Positions 1-7,595 of a DNA stretch of 12,219 nucleotides are shown here, in pieces. Both the position numbers and the translations under genes were made by a program. Location: positions 1 through 12,219 of the forward strand of contig CAYMCQ010000101.1 of the NCBI GenBank assembly GCA_964389025.1. Reading direction: 5' to 3'. Within the stretch, counting starts at the first letter, position 1. Every line of letters begins with the position of its first letter. The notes beneath the pieces are model-generated. The model saw nothing but the letters and a program-made list of their open reading frames with translations. It ran no database searches and was not told the origin of the DNA. The stretch comes from CAYMCQ01 sp964389025 (GTDB lineage: Bacteria; Verrucomicrobiota; Verrucomicrobiia; Limisphaerales; CAYMCQ01).

Positions 1-2
1 GG

Positions 3-77
3 TGGCCGCTGGCACAATTCCTTTCCCTGCAATACGTGGTGGCGCTCCGACTCGGTGGCTCGCCGGAAGACGCATGA
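3..77 (+). CDS. C-terminal tail of an unidentified protein (5' end outside window)
   Basis: An open frame enters from the left edge and ends at TGA 75-77, giving about 24 residues that include LQYVVALRLGGSPEDA. The amphipathic helix followed by a Gly/Pro-containing end is reminiscent of the last helix of SIS-fold sugar isomerases (pattern ALxLGxxPD), but the piece is too short to name. It lies on the same strand as the mechanosensitive channel gene that follows and is probably in the same transcription unit. Its presence argues that the channel gene starts downstream of base 77 and not at the GTG at 55. That this is coding is inferred from residue composition only. Confidence 0.45.
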   Translation, partial: WPLAQFLSLQYVVALRLGGSPEDA

Positions 78-135
78 GCAACGACAGACGCCAGATGACA
101 ATGAAATGAACCCCCACCCCTTGAAATTGAAACCT

Positions 136-1422
136 ATGAAAACTCTCTTGTCTGAAAGGTATTTGAAACTGACGTTCCTCTTCCTCGTGGCAGCGCTGGG
201 TTGGGCGCTTTGCGCGCAAGCCCAGTTCGCCACTAATGCCCCCGCTCCGCTTGAGCCGGAGGCAGTGGTCATCGTCCAAGCCCCGTCGAAAGTCTGGCTC
301 ACGTTCGGCCTCGATCGCCTCGCGCCACTGCGTTACGCGCCCTTCGCTGACATTCCGCTCTGGCAGTATCTGAGTTCGCTCATCTACATCTTCCTCGCGT
401 TCTACGTCTCCAAGGCGCTTGACGCGCTAATCGCCACACGGGTGAAGAAATGGGCGGAGAAAACCACAACGAAATTCGACGGCCTCCTCGTTGATTTGCT
501 GCGCGGGCCGGTGCGCATCGTTTCGTTCGTCATTCTGCTACACGTCGGAATGCAGGTTTATGCCTGGCCGACCGTGCTGGAGGACTTCTTTTCCAAGGCT
601 CTAAAAATCATCGTCGCGGTTTCCATCACCTACGTTTTGCTCAAGGCCGTTGACGCCCTAATGCGGGTCTGGAAGGAACGCACTACGACGCCGGAGAACG
701 AACAGTTCAGCCGCCAACTGCTGCCACTCATCAGCAAGACCTTGAAAGTCTTCGTAGTTGTCGTCGCGGCCTTGGTCACGTCGCAAAACCTCGGCCTCAA
801 TGTCACGAGCCTCCTCGCCTCGCTATCCATCGGCGGTCTGGCCATTGGACTGGCCGCACAGGATACGCTGGGCAATATCTTCGGAGCTGTGGCGGTGTTG
901 ATGGACAAGCCGTTCAAGGTCGGCGACCGCATCCAACTCGACTCTTTGGACGGCACTGTTGAAAGCATCGGATTCCGCAGCACGCGTGTGCGCAATCTTG
1001 ACGGGTATCTTGTTACCGTCCCCAACAAGACAATGGGTAACGCCACGATCACCAACGTGGCTGCCCGCCCCAACATCAAGACGGTGATGAACATCGGCGT
1101 CACCTACGACACACCGGCGGACAAGGTTGAGCGCGCGATGCAAATCATTGAAGAGATTTATCGGCCGCACCCTAAGACCGCCGACCTGATCATCAGCTTC
1201 AACAAGTTCGAGAGTTCGTCGCTGAACATACTGGTCGTTCACTGGTGGGACTCGACGGACTTCAAGGAATACCTGCTTCAATTCCAGAAACTGAATCTCG
1301 AACTGAAGCGCCGCTTCGACGCAGAAGACATCAGCTTTGCGTTTCCGACGCAGACGCTCCACCTCAAGCAGGATTCCGATTGGCGCGTGACCAGTCCTAA
1401 CAGTCCAACGGCCCGAAACTGA
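136..1422 (+). CDS. MscS-family small-conductance mechanosensitive ion channel
   Basis: Inner-membrane channel expected to open under membrane tension and release solutes during hypo-osmotic shock. From ATG 136 the protein is 428 aa, longer than E. coli MscS (286 aa). It begins with a Sec-type signal peptide (about residues 1-27, ending AQA). Hydrophobic helices follow near residues 74-97, 126-143, 157-175 and 202-219, then the pore helix at about 225-256. The stretch GGLAIGLAAQDTLGNIFGAV, followed by DKPFKVGDRI (257-266), is the family signature: a Gly/Ala-rich pore helix leading into the beta domain. The cytoplasmic part contains VTVPNKTMGNATITN, typical of the family. In-frame alternatives are ATG 106 and GTG 55. 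The start at 136 is preferred because it puts the signal peptide at the N-terminus, although no strong Shine-Dalgarno is visible. The trehalose gene downstream fits an osmotic-stress role. Family assignment is firm; gating and ion preference cannot be read from the sequence. Confidence 0.93.
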   Translation: MKTLLSERYLKLTFLFLVAALGWALCAQAQFATNAPAPLEPEAVVIVQAPSKVWLTFGLDRLAPLRYAPFADIPLWQYLSSLIYIFLAFYVSKALDALIATRVKKWAEKTTTKFDGLLVDLLRGPVRIVSFVILLHVGMQVYAWPTVLEDFFSKALKIIVAVSITYVLLKAVDALMRVWKERTTTPENEQFSRQLLPLISKTLKVFVVVVAALVTSQNLGLNVTSLLASLSIGGLAIGLAAQDTLGNIFGAVAVLMDKPFKVGDRIQLDSLDGTVESIGFRSTRVRNLDGYLVTVPNKTMGNATITNVAARPNIKTVMNIGVTYDTPADKVERAMQIIEEIYRPHPKTADLIISFNKFESSSLNILVVHWWDSTDFKEYLLQFQKLNLELKRRFDAEDISFAFPTQTLHLKQDSDWRVTSPNSPTARN

Positions 1423-1431
1423 TCTCGTCCT

Positions 1432-1781
1432 ATGAACGAAGACATGGTGTATGCGCTGGAGTTTTCCAGGAAGCTGGCGCAACTCGGCTACGTCCTGACG
1501 GGGAATTTGGGTGGGGCGCTGATTTTGGGAGGGGTGTTCTTCCTAGGTGACCGGAAGCGCCGCGACGGATTGATCGGGGGAGTGGTCGTCTGTTTTGCAA
1601 TTCAACCAGTGGCTTATCACATTTGGAAAGACGAACTGCCGGCTATTGGTGGACGCAGGCGCAGTTCTTCACTTTCCAATTGCTGGTCGGGGTGGGGGTT
1701 GAGCGAGCGTTCAGTTACGCCTCGCGATGGGGATGTCCGATGAGCAGCGGAACTGAGAGGAAAGAGAGCCGAGCGGCTTAA
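1432..1781 (+). pseudogene. Small membrane protein, apparently frameshifted near base 1641
   Basis: ATG 1432 lies 9 bases after the channel gene stop. The first ~70 codons encode a plausible small inner-membrane protein with a Gly-rich hydrophobic helix (NLGGALILGGVFFLG), a basic loop (DRKRRDG) and a second helix (GGVVVCFAIQPVAYHIW). Read straight, the frame runs to TGA 1741-1743 (103 aa), but its tail turns into Arg/Ser-rich sequence (GGRRRSSSLSNCWSGW) that looks out of frame. A -1 shift at about 1641 gives YWWTQAQFFTFQLLVGVGVE and runs on to TAA 1779-1781, 13 bases before the trehalose gene. This continuation has the aromatic/aliphatic make-up of a third membrane helix. The simplest reading is a lost base, either a real mutation or an assembly error, in a ~116-residue three-helix protein. 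I do not recognise the family. Position between MscS and trehalose synthesis suggests an osmotic-stress link, which is inference only. Confidence 0.6.
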
Positions 1782-1794
1782 CCACATCAAGCAT

Positions 1795-4014
1795 ATGCGT
1801 TTAGTTATTGTTTCGAACCGGCTCCCGTTTACGGCGGCGACCGACCAAGGCAGGCCGCAGTTCGCGGTCAGTTCAGGAGGTTTGACGACCGGATTATGGA
1901 GCTATCTGGAGCGTGGCACATCGGGCGGCTCGGGCGAGCGACCGGATTTCGTGTGGCTGGGGTGGCCCGGAGCCAACGTGGCACCCGAACACGAAGAGGC
2001 AGTGAAGACCTACGCGGAGAAGCAATTCAAGGCTATGCCAGTTTTTCTGCCGGAGGAGAAAATGGATCGTTTTTACCACGGTTTTTGCAACAAGACGCTG
2101 TGGCCGCTGTTCCACTATTTTCCCTCGCTGGCGCACTACGAGGAGGAGTTCTGGCAAGAGTATAAGCAGGTAAACCTGGTATTTGCCGAGGCGGTGATGA
2201 AGGTGCTGCGACCGGACGACCTGTTGTGGGTGCATGATTACCATCTCATGCTGGTGCCGGGGCTGGTGCGGGAACGGTTTCCGGACCTGCCGATCGGGTT
2301 TTTCCTGCACATTCCGTTTCCATCCTACGAGGTGTTCCGGCTTTTACCGAGGGCCTGGCGGACGGAGATTGTCGAGGGATTGCTGGGTTCGAGCTTGGTG
2401 AGTTTCCATACACACGATTACGCGCGCGATTTTCTAACGAGCGTGCTCCGGACGGCGGGATATGAGCACCAACTAGGGAGCCTGACGTTGCGGGATCGGG
2501 TGGTCAAGGTGGACACATTTCCTATGGGAATTGATTTCGAGCGTTTTGCCAAGACGTCGGCGTCGAGGGAGACGGAAGCGCGTGTAGCGGAATTGCGAGC
2601 GAAGTGCATGGATCAGAAGGTGATCTTTTCGGTGGATCGTCTGGATTACACAAAAGGGCTGATCAACCGGCTGCGAGGATACGATCTCTTTCTGAAGCGG
2701 AACCCGCAATGGCACGGGAAGGTGGTATTCCTGATATCGGTGTCGCCGTCGCGGATAGGAGTCGAGACCTATCAGGCAATGAAACAGGAGTTGGAGCAAA
2801 CGGTGGGACGGATCGTGGGAGCATACGGAAATGTGCACTGGACGCCGCTGGTTTACCAGTATCGCAACTTGGGGTTTGAGGAAATTGTCGCGCTTTACCG
2901 ATTCTGCGACGTGTCCCTGATCACACCCTTGCGCGATGGAATGAACTTGGTCGCGAAAGAATTCGTGGCTTCGCGCCCGGACCAAACGGGGGTGCTCGTG
3001 CTGAGTGAGATGGCGGGCGCAGCGAAGGAGATGGGGGAGGCACTGATTATCAATCCGGTGCACAGCGGTGATTTTGCCCAAGCGCTGGAGCAAGCGCTGG
3101 CGATGCCAGTCGAGGAGCAGGTGCGGAGAAATCAGTTGATGCAGGAACGCCTACGCCGCTACAACGTGATCCGGTGGGCGGAGGATTTTGTGCAGGCGCT
3201 GGTATCAACGCAGAGGACGGAGGCGGCGCGACGGGCGCGAGCGCTGACGGGCAAGGTGCAGGCGGCGCTGGTGCAGCAGCACCGGGCGGCAGCACGGCGG
3301 GCGTTGCTGCTGGATTACGATGGGACGCTTGTGCCTTTCGTGGAGGATCCCAAACTGGCGAAGCCAGACGCGGAGTTGATGGAGATGCTCGGCTCGCTAG
3401 GGGCGGCGGCTGGGAATGACGTTGTGATTGTGAGCGGTAGGCCGCGCCGCGACCTTGAGGAATGGTTTGGGTCTTGGCCGGTGGCTTTGGTGGCGGAGCA
3501 TGGCGTGTGGCTGCGGTCGAAAGGAGGCGAGTGGAGAATGCTTAAGACGATCACGACACAGTGGAAGGAGCGAGTGCGCCCGATCTTGCAGGTGTATGTA
3601 GATCGCTTGCCGGGGGCGTCGCTGGAGGAGAAGGAGTTTTCGCTAGCGTGGCATTTTCGGAAAGCGGATCCAGAGCAGGCGTTGCTTCGGGCCAAGGAGT
3701 TGTTGGATGACCTGTCGGGTTTTACGCGGAACATTGATGTGCAGGTGCTGGAGGGGAACAAGGTCCTGGAAGTGCGGAATACGGGTGTGAGCAAGGGGAC
3801 GGCAGCCACGGAGTGGCTGGGTGGACTGGGTGCCGATTTTATCTTGGCGATTGGGGATGACTGGACGGACGAGGATCTTTTTCGCGCGCTGCCGCCAACA
3901 GCGCATTCGGTGCGAGTGGGGTTGGCGCAAACGGCGGCGCGGTATCACTTGGGCAGCCACACTGCGGTTCGGCGGTTACTGCGCGAACTGGTTGTGGGGG
4001 CGGGTGCGGACTAG
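1795..4014 (+). CDS. otsAB: Bifunctional trehalose-6-phosphate synthase/phosphatase (OtsA-OtsB fusion)
   Basis: Cytosolic two-step trehalose synthesis in one 739-aa chain: UDP-glucose (or another NDP-glucose) plus glucose-6-phosphate gives trehalose-6-phosphate, then dephosphorylation gives trehalose. Residues 1 to ~475 are a GT20 synthase: IVSNRLPF at the N-terminus, HDYHL at 147-151, DTFPMGIDFERF, RLDYTKG with R282 and K287 (phosphate-binding pair), and LRDGMNLVAKEF at 379-390. Residues ~500-735 are a HAD-superfamily phosphatase: LLDYDGT with D507 (nucleophile) and D509, SGR at 547-549 (motif II), K667 (motif III) and GDDWTDEDL at 687-695 (motif IV, Mg-binding). All key residues expected for both activities are present, so both halves look active. 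ATG 1795 gives the canonical short N-terminus (MRLVIVSNRLP). Codon third positions lean strongly to G, unlike the PSD1 gene downstream. Similar fused proteins are known in several bacteria and in eukaryotic TPS/TPP enzymes. The neighbouring MscS gene fits osmoprotection. Confidence 0.96.
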   Translation: MRLVIVSNRLPFTAATDQGRPQFAVSSGGLTTGLWSYLERGTSGGSGERPDFVWLGWPGANVAPEHEEAVKTYAEKQFKAMPVFLPEEKMDRFYHGFCNKTLWPLFHYFPSLAHYEEEFWQEYKQVNLVFAEAVMKVLRPDDLLWVHDYHLMLVPGLVRERFPDLPIGFFLHIPFPSYEVFRLLPRAWRTEIVEGLLGSSLVSFHTHDYARDFLTSVLRTAGYEHQLGSLTLRDRVVKVDTFPMGIDFERFAKTSASRETEARVAELRAKCMDQKVIFSVDRLDYTKGLINRLRGYDLFLKRNPQWHGKVVFLISVSPSRIGVETYQAMKQELEQTVGRIVGAYGNVHWTPLVYQYRNLGFEEIVALYRFCDVSLITPLRDGMNLVAKEFVASRPDQTGVLVLSEMAGAAKEMGEALIINPVHSGDFAQALEQALAMPVEEQVRRNQLMQERLRRYNVIRWAEDFVQALVSTQRTEAARRARALTGKVQAALVQQHRAAARRALLLDYDGTLVPFVEDPKLAKPDAELMEMLGSLGAAAGNDVVIVSGRPRRDLEEWFGSWPVALVAEHGVWLRSKGGEWRMLKTITTQWKERVRPILQVYVDRLPGASLEEKEFSLAWHFRKADPEQALLRAKELLDDLSGFTRNIDVQVLEGNKVLEVRNTGVSKGTAATEWLGGLGADFILAIGDDWTDEDLFRALPPTAHSVRVGLAQTAARYHLGSHTAVRRLLRELVVGAGAD

Positions 4015-4296
4015 CGAGGCGGCGCGCCGTGATCCTAAAGCCGGTGGCGCGGCGAAGGCGAATGACGGATCGTCCGGCGCTTGAACATCCTAGTAATAAA
4101 AGTTGCTGCCAAGACACCGCTACTTGGACTCCTGGCGAGGTGCGCCGGCGAGGGAACACACGCCGAAGATGGCCAATCGCGGTCAACGCGCATCGACTAT
4201 TCGCAAGGCTTGGATCGTCCGCGTATTCCTAAAGATTCTACATTCACAAACAAATCTTTGCACTTTCAGCTTTTCAAATTAAATTCTCGCTTCCAA
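4015..4296. other. Intergenic region (282 bases)
   Basis: The left part is GC-rich and the last ~70 bases before the PSD1 gene are AT-rich, as expected for a promoter zone. The frame of the next gene stays open back to about 4081, but the translated stretch has no domain character and precedes a clear signal-peptide start at 4297, so it is treated as non-coding. No convincing terminator hairpin with a T-run follows the trehalose gene. No RNA gene was recognised. Confidence 0.6.
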
Positions 4297-6795
4297 ATGA
4301 AAGCCAGCAGACCGATTTTGTTTTTCAGTTTGTTTCTTGCGGCGAATTTCGCGCTCGCAAAGATTTCTCCTGAACAGGCGAAAACTTTGCCGCCGCCTGC
4401 GGATCATCTGGTTGACTTCATCAAGGAAATCAAACCCATCCTCGAAAAAAGCTGCGTCAATTGCCACGGCCACGGCCGCAGCAAGGGGAATTTCAGGATG
4501 GATAACCGCGAGACTTTTTTGAATGGCGGGGATTCAAGCGCGCCAGTCGTTGTCGGAAAAAGTGACGAGAGCCTGCTCATTGAACTGGTGATGGGTTTTG
4601 ATCCTGACTCAGTCATGCCGCAAAAAGGCACGAAGCTGACGAGGGGGCAAATCAGTCTGCTTCGCGCGTGGATTGATCAAGGCGCAAAGTGGGATGAGGG
4701 CGTCTGGCTCGGAAAAGTTGAAGCGAAGAACTTGAAACCGCGCCAGCCGGAAATTCCCTCGAACAAAAAATTCTCCAATCCCGTTGACCACTTCATTGAC
4801 GTTTATTTTGAGAAAAACAAAATCAAATGGCCTGAGCCGGTGACCGACCGTTTGTTTGCGCGACGGGTTTATCTCGACATTCTCGGGCTGCTGCCACCGG
4901 TTGATGACCTGGAAAAATTTGTCGCCGACAAAGCGCGCGACAAGCGCGCGAAGCTCGTCGCCAGGTTGCTCGCGGACAATCGGAGCTACGCGGAGCACTG
5001 GCTCACGTTCTGGAACGACATGCTCCGCAACGATTATCAGGGCACCGGCTACATTGACGGCGGGCGCAAGCAAATCACCAAGTGGCTTTTCGATGCCTTG
5101 GAAAACAACAAGCCTTACGACCGCTTCGTCGCCGAACTGGTCAATCCCACGCCCGAGTCCGAAGGCTTCACGCGCGGCATCATCTGGCGCGGGGTGGTGA
5201 ACGCCTCGCAAACGCCGCCGGTGCAGGCCGCGCAAAACATTTCGCAGGTTTTCATGGGCTTGAACCTCAAGTGCGCATCGTGCCACGACAGCTTCGTCAA
5301 CGACTGGCAACTCTCCGATGCCTACGCGCTCGCGAACATTTTCTCCGACGAGCCGCTGGAAATTTTCCAGTGCGACAAACCGCTCGGCAAAAAGGCGGCA
5401 ACGAAATTTCTTTATCCCGAGTTTGGCGAGATTGACGCCAACACTTCCAAAACAAATCGCCTCAAACAACTCGCTGAGTGCATCACCAACCCGGAAAATG
5501 GTCGCCTCTCTCGCACGCTCGTCAACCGCCTGTGGGGAAGATTTTTCGGCCGCGCGCTCGTCGAGCCGGTTGATGACATGGAGCAGGCCGCGTGGAATTC
5601 CGATTTGCTCGACTGGCTGGCGGAAGATTTTGTCGGGCACAACTACGACGTGAAACATCTCATCGCGCAGATTTTGACTTCGCGCGCCTACCAGCTTTCC
5701 GCTGTCAATCTCGGCGAGCAAAATGGAAAAGACTATGTCTTTCGCGGCCCGTCCGTGCGGCACATGACCGCCGAGGAATTCCGCGACGCGCTCACGACGC
5801 TGACGGGCATCGGCTATTCTTCCCCCGCGACTTCGGAAATCCAACTCGGTGAAACCGCCGAGAAAAAATTTGCGCCGCCACTCACTCCCAAATGGATCTG
5901 GAATGACAAACACGCCGCCGACAAAGCGCCGCCGGGCCGCGTTTATTTCCGCAAAACAATCGAGCTTTCGGCTTTGCCCACTGACGCCACCGCGCTCGTG
6001 ACCGCGGACAACAGCTTCACGTTTTTTGTGAACGGACAAAAGGTCGGCTCAGGCAGTGAGTTCAAGGAATCTTTTCGCTACGACCTGCGTCCGTTTTTGA
6101 AGAAGGGCGAAAATGTTCTTGCAGCGGAAGCTGCAAATCATTTTCCCGACAACAGTCCGCCCGACCCGAACAAAATCGGCGGCGAAAATCCTGCGGGCTT
6201 TCTGTTCTACGCGCGGCTCCGGCATTTCGAAAACGGCGCGGAGAGAACGAACGATTTTATTTCCGACAAGTCGTGGCTGATGAGCAGCGAAAAGAATGAC
6301 GGCTGGGAAAAAGCTGGTTTCGCGGACGCGGGCTGGGACAAAGCCATCGAGCTTGGGGAATTGACGATGCAGCCGTGGCGCATGTCCAAATCTTACATGG
6401 CAACGAAGCTCGCATCGGGCTATCCCGGCCAGGTGCGCGCGTCGCTCGTCACCGCCGATCCGCTGATGGTCGCGCTGGGCCGGCCGAATCGCGAGCAGGT
6501 GGTCACTACGCGGCCGAGTGTGGCGACGACGTTGCAGGCTTTGGAAATGACAAACGGACAGACGCTCTCGGACATTTTGAAACGCGGCGCGTCGCGCATC
6601 TGCGGAATGGCCGGCGATCCGAAGTCGGGTCGCGCGCTGATCCGGCAGATTTACGAGCAGGCGCTGGGACGCAAGCCGACTTCCGCCGAAATGAAAATGG
6701 CCGAAGAACTCGTCGGCGCGCCGGTGAAAAAAGAAGGCGTGGAAGATTTTCTCTGGGCGATGACGATGTTGCCGGAGTTTCAGTTGATTTATTGA
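4297..6795 (+). CDS. Secreted PSD1-type protein: Planctomycete cytochrome c + DUF1549 + DUF1553
   Basis: An 832-aa exported protein. ATG 4297 is chosen because it starts a clean Sec signal peptide (MKASRPILFFSLFLAANFALA). Residues ~33-135 form the Planctomycete-type cytochrome c domain with haem site CVNCH (C53, C56, H57) and the conserved end LRAWIDQGAKWD. Residues ~160-345 are DUF1549, with RRVYLDILGLLPP, YAEHWLTFWNDML and a second CxxCH, CASCH (C326, C329, H330). DUF1553 begins near 385 (SRTLVNRLWGRFFGRALVEP, DWLAEDF, SRAYQLS) and ends at 832 with the typical ALGRKPTSAEM...LLPEFQLIY close. It is interrupted at about 529-694 by a W- and G-rich segment resembling the beta-sandwich carbohydrate-binding domains of glycosidases (VYFRKTIEL, FFVNGQKVGSG, LKKGENVLAAEAAN, GWEKAGFADAGWDKA). 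Such proteins abound in Planctomycetota and Verrucomicrobiota; their biochemical role is poorly defined, with suggested ties to polysaccharide use and extracytoplasmic redox. The usual DUF1501 partner is not next door. Confidence 0.93.
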   Translation: MKASRPILFFSLFLAANFALAKISPEQAKTLPPPADHLVDFIKEIKPILEKSCVNCHGHGRSKGNFRMDNRETFLNGGDSSAPVVVGKSDESLLIELVMGFDPDSVMPQKGTKLTRGQISLLRAWIDQGAKWDEGVWLGKVEAKNLKPRQPEIPSNKKFSNPVDHFIDVYFEKNKIKWPEPVTDRLFARRVYLDILGLLPPVDDLEKFVADKARDKRAKLVARLLADNRSYAEHWLTFWNDMLRNDYQGTGYIDGGRKQITKWLFDALENNKPYDRFVAELVNPTPESEGFTRGIIWRGVVNASQTPPVQAAQNISQVFMGLNLKCASCHDSFVNDWQLSDAYALANIFSDEPLEIFQCDKPLGKKAATKFLYPEFGEIDANTSKTNRLKQLAECITNPENGRLSRTLVNRLWGRFFGRALVEPVDDMEQAAWNSDLLDWLAEDFVGHNYDVKHLIAQILTSRAYQLSAVNLGEQNGKDYVFRGPSVRHMTAEEFRDALTTLTGIGYSSPATSEIQLGETAEKKFAPPLTPKWIWNDKHAADKAPPGRVYFRKTIELSALPTDATALVTADNSFTFFVNGQKVGSGSEFKESFRYDLRPFLKKGENVLAAEAANHFPDNSPPDPNKIGGENPAGFLFYARLRHFENGAERTNDFISDKSWLMSSEKNDGWEKAGFADAGWDKAIELGELTMQPWRMSKSYMATKLASGYPGQVRASLVTADPLMVALGRPNREQVVTTRPSVATTLQALEMTNGQTLSDILKRGASRICGMAGDPKSGRALIRQIYEQALGRKPTSAEMKMAEELVGAPVKKEGVEDFLWAMTMLPEFQLIY

Positions 6796-6811
6796 AATTG
6801 TTCCAAGTGGT

Positions 6812-7495
6812 ATGACGAACTTCTCAAAAATATTGGAACGCGCGAAACTTGGAGATTCACAAGCTCAGTGTGAGTTAGCTTGGGCTTATGATTCCGGCAA
6901 AGGTGTTCGGAAATCCTTTCGCTCGGCGGCTTATTGGTATCGGAAATCCGCCAAACAGGATCATCCCATTGCTCAATACAATCTTTCGTTATACTACCTC
7001 CTTGGACAAGGAGTGCGAAAAGATTTAGCGAAATCGTTCGTTTGGAATCGCTCTGCCGCCGAATCAGGTGATGAAGATGCTCAATTAGCAATGGGATGGT
7101 TTTATCACGGCGGAAGAGGAGTGAAGCCAGACCTCAACAAAGCAAAGACTTGGTATTTGAAAGCAGCCAGAAAAGGGAACACGAGCGCGATGTTTAGCCT
7201 CGGCCAGATGGCATACGACCAAAAACATTTCAAAGAAGCAATCCGTTGGTTTTCGAAAGCCTCAAAACTTGGTCATCCACGTTCGAACTATTATCTGGGA
7301 AGCATATTGCTTTACGGTAAGGGAATTCCGTCTGACCCATTTCGCGCAAAAAAATGTTTGGAAGCTGCTGCGGACACCGGAGTCGGCTACGCAAAGCGAT
7401 TGTTGAACGGCGGACGGCTTAAACGACTTTTACTACGAGAGAATAACGTGGCCGTTAACCGTTGGCGAAAGGGTGCATTGCTGCCTGCAATTTAA
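6812..7495 (+). CDS. Sel1-repeat protein
   Basis: A 227-aa protein with no signal peptide, so probably cytoplasmic. It is built from about five Sel1-like (TPR-related, ~36-residue) repeats at roughly residues 15-50, 51-86, 87-122, 123-154 and 155-190. Each carries the A..L...Y..G.GV..D...A..W..KAA..G pattern (for example LGQGVRKDLAKSFVWNRSAA and GRGVKPDLNKAKTWYLKAAR). Sel1 repeats form helical solenoids that act as protein-protein interaction scaffolds; no partner can be named. The last ~35 residues are basic and outside the repeat pattern (LKRLLLRENNVAVNRWRKGA), possibly a read-on tail. It starts 16 bases after the PSD1 stop, with no strong ribosome-binding site. Base and codon use are visibly more AT-rich than in the genes on both sides, which suggests separate acquisition. 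Confidence 0.85.
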   Translation: MTNFSKILERAKLGDSQAQCELAWAYDSGKGVRKSFRSAAYWYRKSAKQDHPIAQYNLSLYYLLGQGVRKDLAKSFVWNRSAAESGDEDAQLAMGWFYHGGRGVKPDLNKAKTWYLKAARKGNTSAMFSLGQMAYDQKHFKEAIRWFSKASKLGHPRSNYYLGSILLYGKGIPSDPFRAKKCLEAAADTGVGYAKRLLNGGRLKRLLLRENNVAVNRWRKGALLPAI

Positions 7496-7505
7496 AATTT
7501 GTCTT

Positions 7506-7586
7506 ATGAAATCGACACCTCAATTTAATCGCCGCGAGTTTTTGAAAACCGCGAGCGCGGCGACGCTCGGAGCTTCGGCACGGTAA
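7506..7586 (+). pseudogene. Orphan Tat signal peptide, remnant of a truncated exported protein
   Basis: ATG 7506 opens a 26-codon frame that stops at TAA 7584-7586. It encodes NRREFLKTASAATLGASA, a textbook twin-arginine leader: R-R-x-F-L-K followed by an Ala-rich hydrophobic core. No mature protein follows. Nine bases later the next gene starts with its own Sec signal. In this lineage Tat leaders of this form head DUF1501 proteins, oxidoreductases and sulfatase-like enzymes, and DUF1501 genes usually sit beside PSD1 genes, so a lost DUF1501 gene is an attractive but unproven origin. It could instead be a short translated leader. I see no homologous-looking continuation in the other two frames downstream. 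Confidence 0.6.
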
Positions 7587-7595
7587 CTTTCGCCG

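Noticed and set aside
55..135. GTG start at 55 (or ATG 106) for the MscS gene
   Set aside because: It would add up to 27 polar residues before a clear signal peptide and overlap the tail of the upstream frame that ends at 77. ATG 136 is more natural.
823..1482. Antisense open frame of 219 codons opposite the MscS gene
   Set aside because: It is a shadow of the channel gene, with Arg/Val/His-rich low-plausibility protein and no recognisable motif.
4258..4285. Promoter-like TTGCAC and TAAATT boxes (16-base spacer) before the PSD1 gene
   Set aside because: The -10 box would end only 11 bases from the start codon, so transcripts would be nearly leaderless. The match is weak in AT-rich DNA.
4081..4296. 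72-codon upstream extension of the PSD1 gene
   Set aside because: The frame is open, but the residues lack domain character, begin at a TTG and would bury a clean signal peptide that starts at 4297.
4609..6039. Long antisense open frame (476 codons) opposite the PSD1 gene
   Set aside because: Its residues are Arg/Val/Glu-rich without domain motifs, as expected opposite a GC-rich gene, and the sense strand carries clear conserved domains.
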